A stretch of DNA of 41,038 nt, from positions 1 through 41,038 of the forward strand of contig NZ_JAUJFI010000035.1 of NCBI RefSeq assembly GCF_030849505.1, given 5' to 3'. This stretch comes from Azospirillum isscasi (GTDB lineage Bacteria; Pseudomonadota; Alphaproteobacteria; Azospirillales; Azospirillaceae). The position numbers and the translations under genes are program-made. The notes beneath the pieces were generated by a model. That model did not search any database, had not been told where the DNA came from, and worked only from the letters and a program-made list of their open reading frames with translations. Below are positions 26,961 through 34,672 of this stretch, in pieces (position 1 is the first letter of the stretch; each line of letters opens with the position of its first letter).

Positions 26961-27962
26961 TTATTCGGCGGCGCTGGGGATGCCGGACCGCCCCTGGTCG
27001 CGGCTGCGGGCGGCGTACCAGTCCACCACGCCCGGCAGGCCGTCCTTCAGCGGGATGCGCGGCACGTAGCCGAGCGCGGACAGGCGCGCGATGTCGGGGC
27101 AGCGTCGCTGCGTGCCGCCGGGTGCCGGTGGTCCGATCTGGATGTCCGCCACCCGCCCCAGCACGGCGACGATCTGCCGGGCAAGTTCCGCAATGGAGAT
27201 CTCCTCCGGGTTGCCGACATGGTAGATGCCCAGATGCGCGCCGCGTTCGATCACCGTGACGATGCCCTCCACCGCGTCGTCGATGTGGACGAAGGCACGG
27301 GTCTGGGTGCCGTCGCCTTGGATGGGGAAGGGCACCGGCCCCCGCGGCGTCAGGTCGATGGCGGCCACGGCGCGGCGCGCGAATTCCGGCACCACATGCT
27401 CCCACCCCATGTCGGGGCCGTAGACGTTGTGCGGACGGAAGATCGCCACGCGGTCGAAGCCGGTGCGGCCCCAGTTAACCGCCAGAAGCTCCGAGATCAG
27501 CTTCGACCCGCCGTAGCTGTAGCGCGGGTTCAGCACGTCCGGCACGACCAGCGGAATGTCCTCCGGCGTCGGCACCGCCGGCGGGGTCTGGTAGGCCTCG
27601 GAGGAGGAGGCGACCACCAGATCGCCCACCCCGTTCGACCGGCAGGCGTCCAGCACGTTCAGCATGCCGCGCACGCCGACGTCCAGGACCACCTCCGGCT
27701 TCTCGTAGAAGTGTCTGGTGCCGTTGACGGCGGCCAGATGCAGCACGCCGTCGACGCCGCGCACCGCCCGGTCCACCGCCGCCGGGTCGCGGATGTCGCC
27801 GGCCACGAATTCCACCGCCTGCGCGGCGTCGCCCAGCCGGCGCGGATGGCCGCGGGAATTGTCGTCCAGCACGCGGACGCGGTGCCCGTCGCGCACCAGC
27901 CGGCGGACCAGGGCGGCGCCGATGAAGCCGCTGCCCCCGGTCACAAGGTAATGTTTCGGCAT
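26961..27962 (-). CDS. NAD-dependent epimerase/dehydratase (extended SDR)
   Basis: A 333-residue extended short-chain dehydrogenase acting on a nucleotide sugar. The NAD loop VTGGSGFIG is at 7-15, HLAAVNGTRHFYEKPE at 75-90, SSSEAYQTP near 119-127 and the catalytic pair Y150-x3-K154 in YSYGGSKLISE. RPHNVYGPDMGWEHV and RAFVHIDDAVEG place it among UDP-glucose-4-epimerase-like enzymes. Epimerase, dehydratase and decarboxylase activities cannot be distinguished from the sequence. GAGGGAAAT precedes the ATG at 27962. It lies 38 bp after the nucleotide-sugar dehydrogenase, so its substrate might be the uronic acid made by that enzyme. Confidence 0.9.
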   Translation of the reverse strand: MPKHYLVTGGSGFIGAALVRRLVRDGHRVRVLDDNSRGHPRRLGDAAQAVEFVAGDIRDPAAVDRAVRGVDGVLHLAAVNGTRHFYEKPEVVLDVGVRGMLNVLDACRSNGVGDLVVASSSEAYQTPPAVPTPEDIPLVVPDVLNPRYSYGGSKLISELLAVNWGRTGFDRVAIFRPHNVYGPDMGWEHVVPEFARRAVAAIDLTPRGPVPFPIQGDGTQTRAFVHIDDAVEGIVTVIERGAHLGIYHVGNPEEISIAELARQIVAVLGRVADIQIGPPAPGGTQRRCPDIARLSALGYVPRIPLKDGLPGVVDWYAARSRDQGRSGIPSAAE

Positions 27963-28000
27963 TGGATTTCCCTCAGGCGACAGCTTTGAGCGACGCTTTT

Positions 28001-29356
28001 TCAAGCGACATGGGCGAAGCGGGCGGCGCCGTGGCTGCCCAGCGCCACGTAGGCCGTGCCTTCGGGCAGGTCCACCTCGCGGCTGTTGAAATTGTTCCAG
28101 AAATCGTAGATGACCCCCGGACGGTCCATGCGGCGCGCCAGATCGGGCAGCGGCATGGAAGTGAAGACCGGGTGGTTGTTCAGGATGACCGCGAGGTTGG
28201 CGCCCTCCACCGCCTCCGCCATGCTGTTGGCGGGGTCCAGCCCGAAGCTGCGGATGTCGTCCGCCGCCACCACCGCGTCGAAGCCGCGCCAGCGCGCCTT
28301 GGGGAAGCGGGTGCGCAGCTCCTCGAACAGGGGTTTCGCCATGGTGCCGCGCAGGTCGTCGGTCGCCGGGCGGCCCTTGAAGGCGAGGCCCATCAGGCTG
28401 ATGGTCGGTTCCTGCGGGAAGCCCTGCATGGAGCCGGTCAGCCTTTCCAGGAAGCGCGACACCTCGTGGGGCTGGCTTTCGTTGATGCGGCGCCCGGCGG
28501 CGGTGATGCCCATCTCCACCCCGACCTCGCGGGCGGATTCGATCAGGATGTGCGGGTCCTTCTCCAGGCAGGGGCCGCCGACCGGGCCGGGCAGCGGAAG
28601 CTGCGTGCGCGGATAGCCGAGCCGGCCCGCCCGCGACACCTCCAGCGCCGACACCTCCATGGCGTCGCACAGCCGGGCGATCTCGTTGGCGAAGGCGAAG
28701 GTGACGTCGCGGTAGGTGTTGTCCACCAGCTTGATCATCTCCGCCGTCTCCAGCGTGGAGACCTTGACCGTCGTCGGGGTCAGCATGCCGAAGATCTGCG
28801 AGGCGCGGGCGGCCACCTCGATGCTTTCCGCGCCGATGATCTGGGGAAGCTGGTTCAGCTCGATCAGCGCCTGCCCCTCCAGCGTGCGTTCCGGGCAGAA
28901 GGCGATGTCGAAGCGCTTGCCGGTGCGCCGCAGGATCGGCGCAACCACCTCGCGGGTCGTCCCCAGCTTCACGGTGGAGCGCAGGATCACGAGGTCGCCG
29001 TCGTGGATGCAGTCGGCCACCTGCCGGGTCGCCGCTTCGATCATGTCGGTGCGCACGCGGCCCTCGCGGTCCAGCGGGGTGCCGACCGTGATGATGAACA
29101 CGCTGCAATGGCCGCAACCCTCCGGCGTGCGGCCGAAGGTGAAGCGCCCGCGCTCCACCACATGCCGCAGCTTCTCGGCGAGGCCCGGCTCATGGAAATG
29201 GGGAACGCCGCGCGCCAGCTTGTCCAGCACCTCGCCCCGCACTTCCACGCCGTGCACCTGGAACCCCGCGTCCGCCATGGCAACGGCCAGCGTCAGCCCG
29301 ACATAGCCGAGACCGAGCACGCAGACATTCCGGTCGGGAAAGGACTTTGGGAGCAT
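28001..29356 (-). CDS. UDP-glucose/GDP-mannose dehydrogenase family protein
   Basis: A 451-residue enzyme that oxidises a nucleotide sugar by four electrons to the uronic acid. The N-terminal NAD domain has VCVLGLGYVGLTLA (GLGYVG at 15-20). The middle domain has FCPERTLEG (from 153), the catalytic AEMIKLVDNTYRD (K209, N213) and the thiohemiacetal cysteine C263 in PGPVGGPCLEKDP. The C-terminal domain includes LMGLAFKGRPATDD. The cysteine loop differs from the common GxGxGGxC form and appears one residue shorter. UDP-glucose, UDP-HexNAc and GDP-mannose remain possible substrates. The ATG at 29356 is chosen at the conserved N-terminus; the frame extends 18 codons further. Confidence 0.88.
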   Translation of the reverse strand: MLPKSFPDRNVCVLGLGYVGLTLAVAMADAGFQVHGVEVRGEVLDKLARGVPHFHEPGLAEKLRHVVERGRFTFGRTPEGCGHCSVFIITVGTPLDREGRVRTDMIEAATRQVADCIHDGDLVILRSTVKLGTTREVVAPILRRTGKRFDIAFCPERTLEGQALIELNQLPQIIGAESIEVAARASQIFGMLTPTTVKVSTLETAEMIKLVDNTYRDVTFAFANEIARLCDAMEVSALEVSRAGRLGYPRTQLPLPGPVGGPCLEKDPHILIESAREVGVEMGITAAGRRINESQPHEVSRFLERLTGSMQGFPQEPTISLMGLAFKGRPATDDLRGTMAKPLFEELRTRFPKARWRGFDAVVAADDIRSFGLDPANSMAEAVEGANLAVILNNHPVFTSMPLPDLARRMDRPGVIYDFWNNFNSREVDLPEGTAYVALGSHGAARFAHVA

Positions 29357-29588
29357 AGTCTTTCGATCCTGCCGTTGATTGGAGCATGCATCCAAAGGCG
29401 CCGCCGCCATCCGCCACCCGCGCCATGCGCAATCCGAACGTCTTGCAACGCGGCATTGTTCCGGCCCTTCGGGGTGGCGTGAAATGGCTATGCCGTTGAT
29501 CGGGTGGTGTTTTGTTTGTGGTACCCCGGTCCGGTGGCAAGGGTGCGTCCGGTCGGCGCCGTCTGAGTTCCGGATTAAGGCGGGCGGG
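29357..29588. other. Intergenic region, no gene; short direct repeat
   Basis: 232 bp separate the flippase stop from the dehydrogenase start, both on the - strand. TGCCGTTGAT occurs at about 29374-29383 and again at about 29493-29502 in the same orientation. No convincing terminator or -35/-10 pair was found, although the length suggests an internal promoter for the dehydrogenase-GT4 genes. Confidence 0.3.
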
Positions 29589-31034
29589 TCATGCCGCCGC
29601 CGTGACCAGCCGGCGCAGCCGCGACGGGCGCACCAGCCCGGTCAGCAGCGCCGCCAGCGCATAGACCGCCACCAGCGCCGTCCCGCCGATCAGCAGGGCG
29701 GGAAGCGGGTGGGCGGGGGCCATCAGGTCCGGCAAGGCATGGGTCAACCCCATCGTGGCCGCCATGGCGAGAGCGCCGCACAGCGCCGCCCGCGCGGCGA
29801 TTCCCAAATAGAGCTGGCCGACCGCCCGCCGGTGCTGCCAGGCGAGGCCGGCCATGGCGGTCAGCTCCGCGACGATGGTGGCGGCGGCGGACCCCTCGAT
29901 CCCATAGCGCGGGATCAGGATCAGGTTCAGCGCCGCGTTGGTCAGCCCGCCGATCAGGATGGCGGTCATGTAGCCGGTCTGCCGGTGCCAGACGAGCAGC
30001 GGGTTGCCCAGCGTCAGGTTGAGGTGGACGATGGCGACCGCGATCATCAGCAGGCGCAGCGTGTCGGCGGCGGGGGCGTAGGCCGGGCCGAAGACGGTGC
30101 CCAGGATGGCCGGCGCCAGGGTGAAGCCGCCCGCCGCGATCAGCGCGCCGACGGACAGGATGGTGGCGGCGTAGTCGCGCATCCGCGCCTGCATCGCCTC
30201 GCGGTCGCCATAGGCGGCGGCGAGTTGCGGCATGAAGGCGGCGAGGATGATGTTTCCGGCGGTCAGCGACAGCACCAGCAGCTTGGTCACCGCGGCGTAC
30301 CAGCCGACCTCCGTCTGCGGTGCCATGAAGCCCAGCATCACCAGATCCAGGTGGGAGAACAGCGCCCAGGCGAAGACGCTGACCGCCATCGGGGCGGAGG
30401 TCTTCAGGATCTCCCGCCATGTGGCGAGGTCCACCCGCGGCCGCGGCATGCGGAAATCGCGGCCGAAGCGGGCCAGCATCAAAGAGGCGTTGATGACGAA
30501 GGAGGCGGCGGTGATCCCGGCGGCGACCGCCAGATCGTCCGGCCCGTGCACCAGCGCCAGCACGGCCACCATGTTGCCGAGCGACGTGCCGATCTCGCGC
30601 ACCGCGATGACGCCCATGCGCTCCGTCGCCTGATAGACGAAATCGAGCAGCAGCGCGTTGCCGAGAAGCTGGACCGCCTGCACCAGCAGCACCGTCCTGA
30701 CCAGCGCCGGCTTGTCGAGCTGGAGCACGAACAGGGCGTAGAGCCCGCCGACCGCCATCGCCAGCAGCAGGCGCAGGGTCAGCACATGGTCGGCGAGATC
30801 GGCGGCCTTCTCCCGGTCGCGGGCGATCTCGCGCACCGCGTAGGTGGACAGGCCGAGATTCACGAACAGCGCGGCGTAGGCCAGCATGGAGGTGCCGAAG
30901 CCCAGCACGCCGAACCCGTCCGGTCCCAGCGCGCGGGCCGTCCAGGCGGTGGTGACCAGCCCGCTCAGCAACGTCGCGGCGCGGGCCAGCCCCAGCGCGC
31001 GGATGTTCAGGAAGATGCGTCGTCCGGCGGTCAT
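29589..31034 (-). CDS. Wzx-type polysaccharide flippase
   Basis: A 481-residue integral membrane protein of the MOP/PST superfamily with about 12-14 hydrophobic segments. The start MTAGRRIFLNIRALGLARA, ARALGPDGFGVLGFG, the VREIARDREKAADL loop and GPAYAPAADTLRLLM are typical of Wzx translocases, which move lipid-linked repeat units to the periplasmic face. The ATG at 31034 is chosen as the first start before the conserved amphipathic N-terminus; repeat R2 lies just upstream. It follows the Wzz/BY-kinase gene by 146 bp. Confidence 0.9.
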   Translation of the reverse strand: MTAGRRIFLNIRALGLARAATLLSGLVTTAWTARALGPDGFGVLGFGTSMLAYAALFVNLGLSTYAVREIARDREKAADLADHVLTLRLLLAMAVGGLYALFVLQLDKPALVRTVLLVQAVQLLGNALLLDFVYQATERMGVIAVREIGTSLGNMVAVLALVHGPDDLAVAAGITAASFVINASLMLARFGRDFRMPRPRVDLATWREILKTSAPMAVSVFAWALFSHLDLVMLGFMAPQTEVGWYAAVTKLLVLSLTAGNIILAAFMPQLAAAYGDREAMQARMRDYAATILSVGALIAAGGFTLAPAILGTVFGPAYAPAADTLRLLMIAVAIVHLNLTLGNPLLVWHRQTGYMTAILIGGLTNAALNLILIPRYGIEGSAAATIVAELTAMAGLAWQHRRAVGQLYLGIAARAALCGALAMAATMGLTHALPDLMAPAHPLPALLIGGTALVAVYALAALLTGLVRPSRLRRLVTAAA

Positions 31035-31072
31035 GGGGCCTTTCGGGGGTGTGCTGGGGGATGCGGGAGCTT

Positions 31073-31158
31073 GGCCCCCACCCAACCCTCTCCCCGCTTC
31101 GCAGGGGAGGGCTTTATCTCCTCCCCCTGCGAAGCGGGGGGAGGCCGGGAGGGGGGCC
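31073..31158. repeat. Palindromic intergenic repeat, copy R2
   Basis: Arms of 39 bp (31073-31111 and 31120-31158) form an imperfect inverted repeat with an 8-bp spacer. Both start at GGCCCCC and carry the core CCCCGCTTCGCAGGGG, as in R1 but with TTCGC in place of TGCGC. It lies between the Wzz/BY-kinase stop and the flippase start and may act as an attenuator. Confidence 0.78.
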
Positions 31159-31180
31159 GGCGCGACCGCCTCTTCTCGGA

Positions 31181-33457
31181 TCAGTTCGCGTAATACCGGC
31201 GGTAGCCGTGGTAGCGCCCGCTGTCGGGGAACTCGTACTGGGCGTGGCGGCGGATATCGACCTGGGAGAACAGGACGCCGACGACCTCGCCGCCCGCCTC
31301 GACGATCTCCTTCAGCCCGGCCATGGCGGTCTCCCGCTTGGTCTTGCCCCAATGCACGATGAAGACGGTCTGGTCGGCCAGCGCCGCCAGCAGCTTGCCC
31401 TCCGAAACGGCGAGCACCGGCGGGCTGTCCAGGATCACCCGGTCGTACTCCAGCGCCAGCCGCGAGATGAGCTGGTGCATCCGGCTGGACCCCAGCATGT
31501 CCTGCGGCAGCGCGGAGCCGCGGCCCGAGGCGATGAAATGCAGGCCGGTGCGCGGGTCGGTCTGGATCACCTCGTTCGGCGCGCATTCGCCGGACAGCAC
31601 CTCGTAGAGGCCGCGCTTGTTCTCCAGCCCGAGCATCTGGTGCAGCCCCTTGCGGCGCATGTCGCAGTCGAGAATGATCGTCTTCTGGCCGGAATTGGCG
31701 CAGATGCGCGCGAAGGCCGCGGCGATGGAACTCTTGCCCTCGCCGGGGACGGAGGAGCTGAACAGGATCACCCGCTGGTGACCGTCCGGGTTGGCCAGCA
31801 GCAGGGTGGTGCGCAGGTTCTGCATCGCCTCCGCGAAGGCCGACATGGGGCGGTCGATGGCGTAGGCGGCGGGCGAGGTGCCGAGGCGCCGCCGCCGCCC
31901 GATGGCCGGAACGATGCCCAGCGACCGCACGCCGGTGGCCGCCTCGAACTGGTGCGGGCTGCGGAAGCCGCGCTCCGACTGCTCGCGCAGCATCGCCAGC
32001 AGCACGCCCAGCGTGGCCGAGGCGACCAGGGCCAGCAGGACGATCATCTTCTTGTCGGGCTGCGACGGGTTCAGGGGAATCGCCGCCTCCGACACGATGC
32101 GGGCGTCGGGCTGCTGGATGTCGGTCTGGCCGGCGATCTCCTGGAAGCGGGTCAGCATCGCCTCGTACATGGTCTGCGAGGTCTCGGCGTCGCGCTCCAG
32201 CGTGCGCAGGGTCACGTTGGATTCCTGCTGCTGGTTGCGCTGGGCCTGGAGCTGGTCGAGGTTGGCCTTCAGGGCGGCCTCGCGCCCGCGCTCCAGTTCC
32301 ACGTCGTTGCCCAGGTTCTGGACGATGCGGTCCACGTCGGACTTGATCTGGCGCTGCAGGTCGCGCAGCTCGCTTTGCAGGGCGGTCAGCGTCGGGTGCC
32401 GGGCGCCGTACTTGTTGGCCGCCTCGGCGATCTTGCGCTGGACCTCGACCTCCTGCTGGCGCAACGCCTGGATCAGCGGGGAGCCCAGCACGTCGCCGAT
32501 GGCCGACACGCCGCGCGGGCTCTGCGCCAGGGTGGTGACCTCGCGCAGCTTGGCCTCCGCCTCCTGGCGCTTGGTGCGGGCCAGCACGTAGTTGGTGTTC
32601 AGCTCCGCCAGCTGCTGGGCGATCAGGGTGGTTTCGCCGTTGGCGTTGGTCAGGCCGCTTTCGGCGCGGTACTTCTCCGCCGCCTCGCCGGTGGTCTTGG
32701 CCTCGCGGCGCAGCTCGGTGATGCGCTCCTCCAGCCAGGCGGTGGCGCGCTTGGCCGCCTTGAACTTCTCGTCGAGCTGGTCGACGAGGTACAGCTCGCC
32801 GAGGGTGTTGGCGATGAGGGCGGCCTTGCGCGGGTCCTCGCTGTCGAAATCCACGGCGATGACGTAGGAACGGCCCTGCGGCCTGACCGCCAGATTCTCA
32901 AGGAAGGTGTTGACGACCGAGGTCTTCTCGTTGGCCGTCTTCTCCTCCGGGCTCAGCGCGATCTGGGGGCGGTCGCCGCGGGCGGTGTTCCACCAGGAGT
33001 CCGGCAGCCAGTTCTTCGGGTTGAGGTAGTAGAACCAGTTGGTTTCCTCGGGCCGGAGCGCCGCGTTGAACTCCGGGTCGTTCATCAGGCCGAGCTTGTC
33101 CACCACCTTCTCCGCGAAGGCCGGGGATTTCAGGATCGCCACCTCGCTTTGCAGCGCCCCCAGCTCCGTGGACAGGCCGGAGACGACCTCCTGGTAGTTC
33201 ATCACCTGATTTTTGCGATGCTCCACCATGATCAGGGTCTGGGCGGTGTAGAGCGGCGTCATCCGCAGCGCCACGAGCCCCGCGATGCCCGTCCCCAGCA
33301 CGATCACCGTCCCGATCAGCAGCTTGTGGCGCAGCAGCATGCCGGTGGTGCGGCGCACCGCGCTGGCCGCCGCGGTGGACAGATCGAAGGAGACCGGCGC
33401 CGGAACCGGCCCCGTCTGCCGCCGCTGGGGTTGATCCTGAATGTCCTGGGTGGCCAA
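31181..33457 (-). CDS. Wzz/BY-kinase polysaccharide copolymerase (ExoP-like)
   Basis: A 758-residue fused chain-length regulator and bacterial tyrosine kinase controlling polymerisation and export. It has a first membrane segment near 43-62, a periplasmic Wzz domain with long coiled coil (about 215-420), a second membrane segment near 485-505 and a cytoplasmic kinase domain. The kinase domain has Walker A VPGEGKSS (K575), Walker A-prime LDCDMRR (596-602) and Walker B VILDSPP (674-680). A C-terminal tyrosine cluster (Y741, Y749, Y752, Y755, Y756) is the autophosphorylation tail. The start is a TTG at 33457 with GAGGAGG eight bases upstream. Two inverted repeats lie in the leader, and the gene is divergent from the Crp/Fnr regulator. 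Confidence 0.93.
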   Translation of the reverse strand: MATQDIQDQPQRRQTGPVPAPVSFDLSTAAASAVRRTTGMLLRHKLLIGTVIVLGTGIAGLVALRMTPLYTAQTLIMVEHRKNQVMNYQEVVSGLSTELGALQSEVAILKSPAFAEKVVDKLGLMNDPEFNAALRPEETNWFYYLNPKNWLPDSWWNTARGDRPQIALSPEEKTANEKTSVVNTFLENLAVRPQGRSYVIAVDFDSEDPRKAALIANTLGELYLVDQLDEKFKAAKRATAWLEERITELRREAKTTGEAAEKYRAESGLTNANGETTLIAQQLAELNTNYVLARTKRQEAEAKLREVTTLAQSPRGVSAIGDVLGSPLIQALRQQEVEVQRKIAEAANKYGARHPTLTALQSELRDLQRQIKSDVDRIVQNLGNDVELERGREAALKANLDQLQAQRNQQQESNVTLRTLERDAETSQTMYEAMLTRFQEIAGQTDIQQPDARIVSEAAIPLNPSQPDKKMIVLLALVASATLGVLLAMLREQSERGFRSPHQFEAATGVRSLGIVPAIGRRRRLGTSPAAYAIDRPMSAFAEAMQNLRTTLLLANPDGHQRVILFSSSVPGEGKSSIAAAFARICANSGQKTIILDCDMRRKGLHQMLGLENKRGLYEVLSGECAPNEVIQTDPRTGLHFIASGRGSALPQDMLGSSRMHQLISRLALEYDRVILDSPPVLAVSEGKLLAALADQTVFIVHWGKTKRETAMAGLKEIVEAGGEVVGVLFSQVDIRRHAQYEFPDSGRYHGYRRYYAN

Positions 33458-33477
33458 AGCGGGTTCCTCCTCGCATG

Positions 33478-33520
33478 CCGAACGGCACCCCGTTCGGGGC
33501 GTTACGGTGCCTAGAACGCC
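33478..33520 (-). promoter_or_regulatory. Two adjacent inverted repeats upstream of the Wzz/BY-kinase gene
   Basis: CCGAACGG-CACC-CCGTTCGG (33478-33497) is a perfect 8-bp stem with a 4-base loop. It is immediately followed by GGCGTT-N11-AACGCC (33498-33520). Both lie 20-63 bases ahead of the TTG start and just upstream of its ribosome-binding site. They could be a leader hairpin, a regulator-binding site, or both. The remaining gap to 33683 shows no clear promoter. Confidence 0.5.
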
Positions 33521-33683
33521 ATCCGCCGTCCGGCCGTTTCATGCGGACCCGAGTGCATACGGTGAGGAAGACACGCTCATTGGGTACTCTGCCCGGATTC
33601 GCTTTCGGATTGCCCGGCGGGCGGGGTGGACCGGAGGAGCCCCTTCGCGGATAATGGTCATCGATGAACGGAGGAAACCGGGC

Positions 33684-34376
33684 ATGTTGCCGGAGCGCGT
33701 TGGAAAGGCTGAGGATTTCTGGACCGGGGCCTTTCCCGCCCTGTCCGCGCTGGAGTCCGGCGCGCTGGCCGTCCTGCGCGATCGAGGGGCCCGGATGACG
33801 GTGCCGCGCGGCACGGTGCTGTTCCGCATCGGCAGCCTGTGCCGCAATTTTCTCATGCTGCTGGACGGCACGGTGCGGGTGCAGATGACCTCCGAGAGCG
33901 GGCGGGAGATCGTTCTGTACCGGGTCGGGCAGGGCGAGACCTGCATCCTGACCACCGCCTGCCTGATGACGCGCGCCGACTACAGCGCCGAAGGGGTGGC
34001 CGAAAGCGACCTGGACGCCATCGCCCTGGAAGCGGGGGCCTTCCACGAGCTGCTGGCCTGCTCCGCCGTCTTCCGCGATTTCGTCTTCGCCTCCTTCGGC
34101 ACGCGGCTTCAGGGCATGATGCTGCTGGTGGAGGAGGTCGCCTTCGGGCGCATCGACCTGCGGCTGGCCCGTTTCCTGGTGGAGCACCGTGACGCTCGCG
34201 GCGGGCTGGACACCACGCACCAGACGCTGGCGGTCGAGTTGGGCACGGCGCGCGAGGTGGTCAGCCGCCAGTTGAAGGAGTTCGAGCGGCGCGGCCTCGT
34301 GGAGCTGTCCCGCGGGCGCGTCGCGGTGCGCGACCCGGACGCGCTGCTGGCGCTGGAGCACGCGGACGGCGTGTGA
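33684..34376 (+). CDS. Crp/Fnr-family transcriptional regulator with Cys-x5-Cys sensor motif
   Basis: A 230-residue regulator with an N-terminal cupin-like effector domain (about 20-130), a dimerisation helix (FGTRLQGMMLLVEEVAFGRI) and a C-terminal winged helix. The recognition region is TLAVELGTAREVVSRQLKEFE (181-201). The effector domain carries C53, C87, C93 and C126; C87 and C93 lie in GETCILTTACLM. There is no Fnr-type N-terminal cysteine cluster and the canonical cAMP-contact residues are not preserved, so a thiol- or sulfur-responsive mechanism is plausible but unproven. GGAGG lies nine bases before the ATG at 33684; in-frame upstream starts lack that signal. The partner gene DUF2892 follows after 91 bp. 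Confidence 0.88.
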   Translation: MLPERVGKAEDFWTGAFPALSALESGALAVLRDRGARMTVPRGTVLFRIGSLCRNFLMLLDGTVRVQMTSESGREIVLYRVGQGETCILTTACLMTRADYSAEGVAESDLDAIALEAGAFHELLACSAVFRDFVFASFGTRLQGMMLLVEEVAFGRIDLRLARFLVEHRDARGGLDTTHQTLAVELGTAREVVSRQLKEFERRGLVELSRGRVAVRDPDALLALEHADGV

Positions 34377-34386
34377 CGGAGTCACA
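34372..34386. promoter_or_regulatory. TGTGA-N5-TCACA inverted repeat, possible regulator site
   Basis: TGTGA (34372-34376) and TCACA (34382-34386) form a perfect dyad overlapping the stop codon of the Crp/Fnr gene and lying 82 bases before the DUF2892 start. The half-sites are those of Crp, but the spacer is 5 rather than 6 bases, so the match is imperfect. The adjacent regulator is the natural candidate ligand. Confidence 0.4.
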
Positions 34387-34393
34387 GACCGGC

Positions 34394-34456
34394 GGGCGGA
34401 AAGCGGCTTGGATGGGCGCACCATCCGCCCAACCCAAAGAATCCAACCCAAAGAAT
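34394..34456 (+). promoter_or_regulatory. Leader with competing hairpins and a 14-bp direct repeat
   Basis: GGGCGGA (34394-34400) can pair with TCCGCCC (34424-34430), and GGATGG-GCGCA-CCATCC (34410-34426) forms an alternative hairpin overlapping it. Directly after these, CCAACCCAAAGAAT occurs twice in tandem without a gap (34429-34442, 34443-34456), just before the AAGG of the DUF2892 ribosome-binding site. Confidence 0.5.
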
Positions 34457-34467
34457 AAGGTGCATCC

Positions 34468-34659
34468 ATGCCCGTCAACGTCGGCACCATCGACCGCGCG
34501 CTCCGCGCCATCGTCGGCCTCGTCCTGATCGCGCTCGTCTTCGTCGGCCCGCAGACCGCCTGGGGCTGGATCGGCCTCGTCCCGCTGCTGACCGCGGTGG
34601 TCGGCTTCTGCCCGGCCTACACCCTGTTCGGCGTGAAGAGCTGCTCGATCAAGGAGTAG
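34468..34659 (+). CDS. DUF2892 (YgaP-like) small membrane protein
   Basis: A 63-residue inner-membrane protein: MPVNVGTIDRALRAIVGLVL, two membrane segments (about 12-26 and 33-48) joined by GPQTAWGW, and the conserved end VGFCPAYTLFGVKSC. The cysteines C48 and C59 are typical of DUF2892 proteins, which also occur fused to rhodaneses, as in YgaP, and are linked to sulfane-sulfur handling. That role is family knowledge, not shown here. AAGG precedes the ATG at 34468. It is probably a target of the Crp/Fnr gene just upstream and ends at a strong terminator. Confidence 0.88.
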   Translation: MPVNVGTIDRALRAIVGLVLIALVFVGPQTAWGWIGLVPLLTAVVGFCPAYTLFGVKSCSIKE

Positions 34660-34672
34660 GGCCGCCGCCTCC

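Noticed and set aside
25022..33514. Long + strand frames (745 aa and 821 aa) opposite the GT4, fcl and Wzz/BY-kinase genes
   Set aside because: Antisense to genes with clear motifs; no start signals or recognisable domains.
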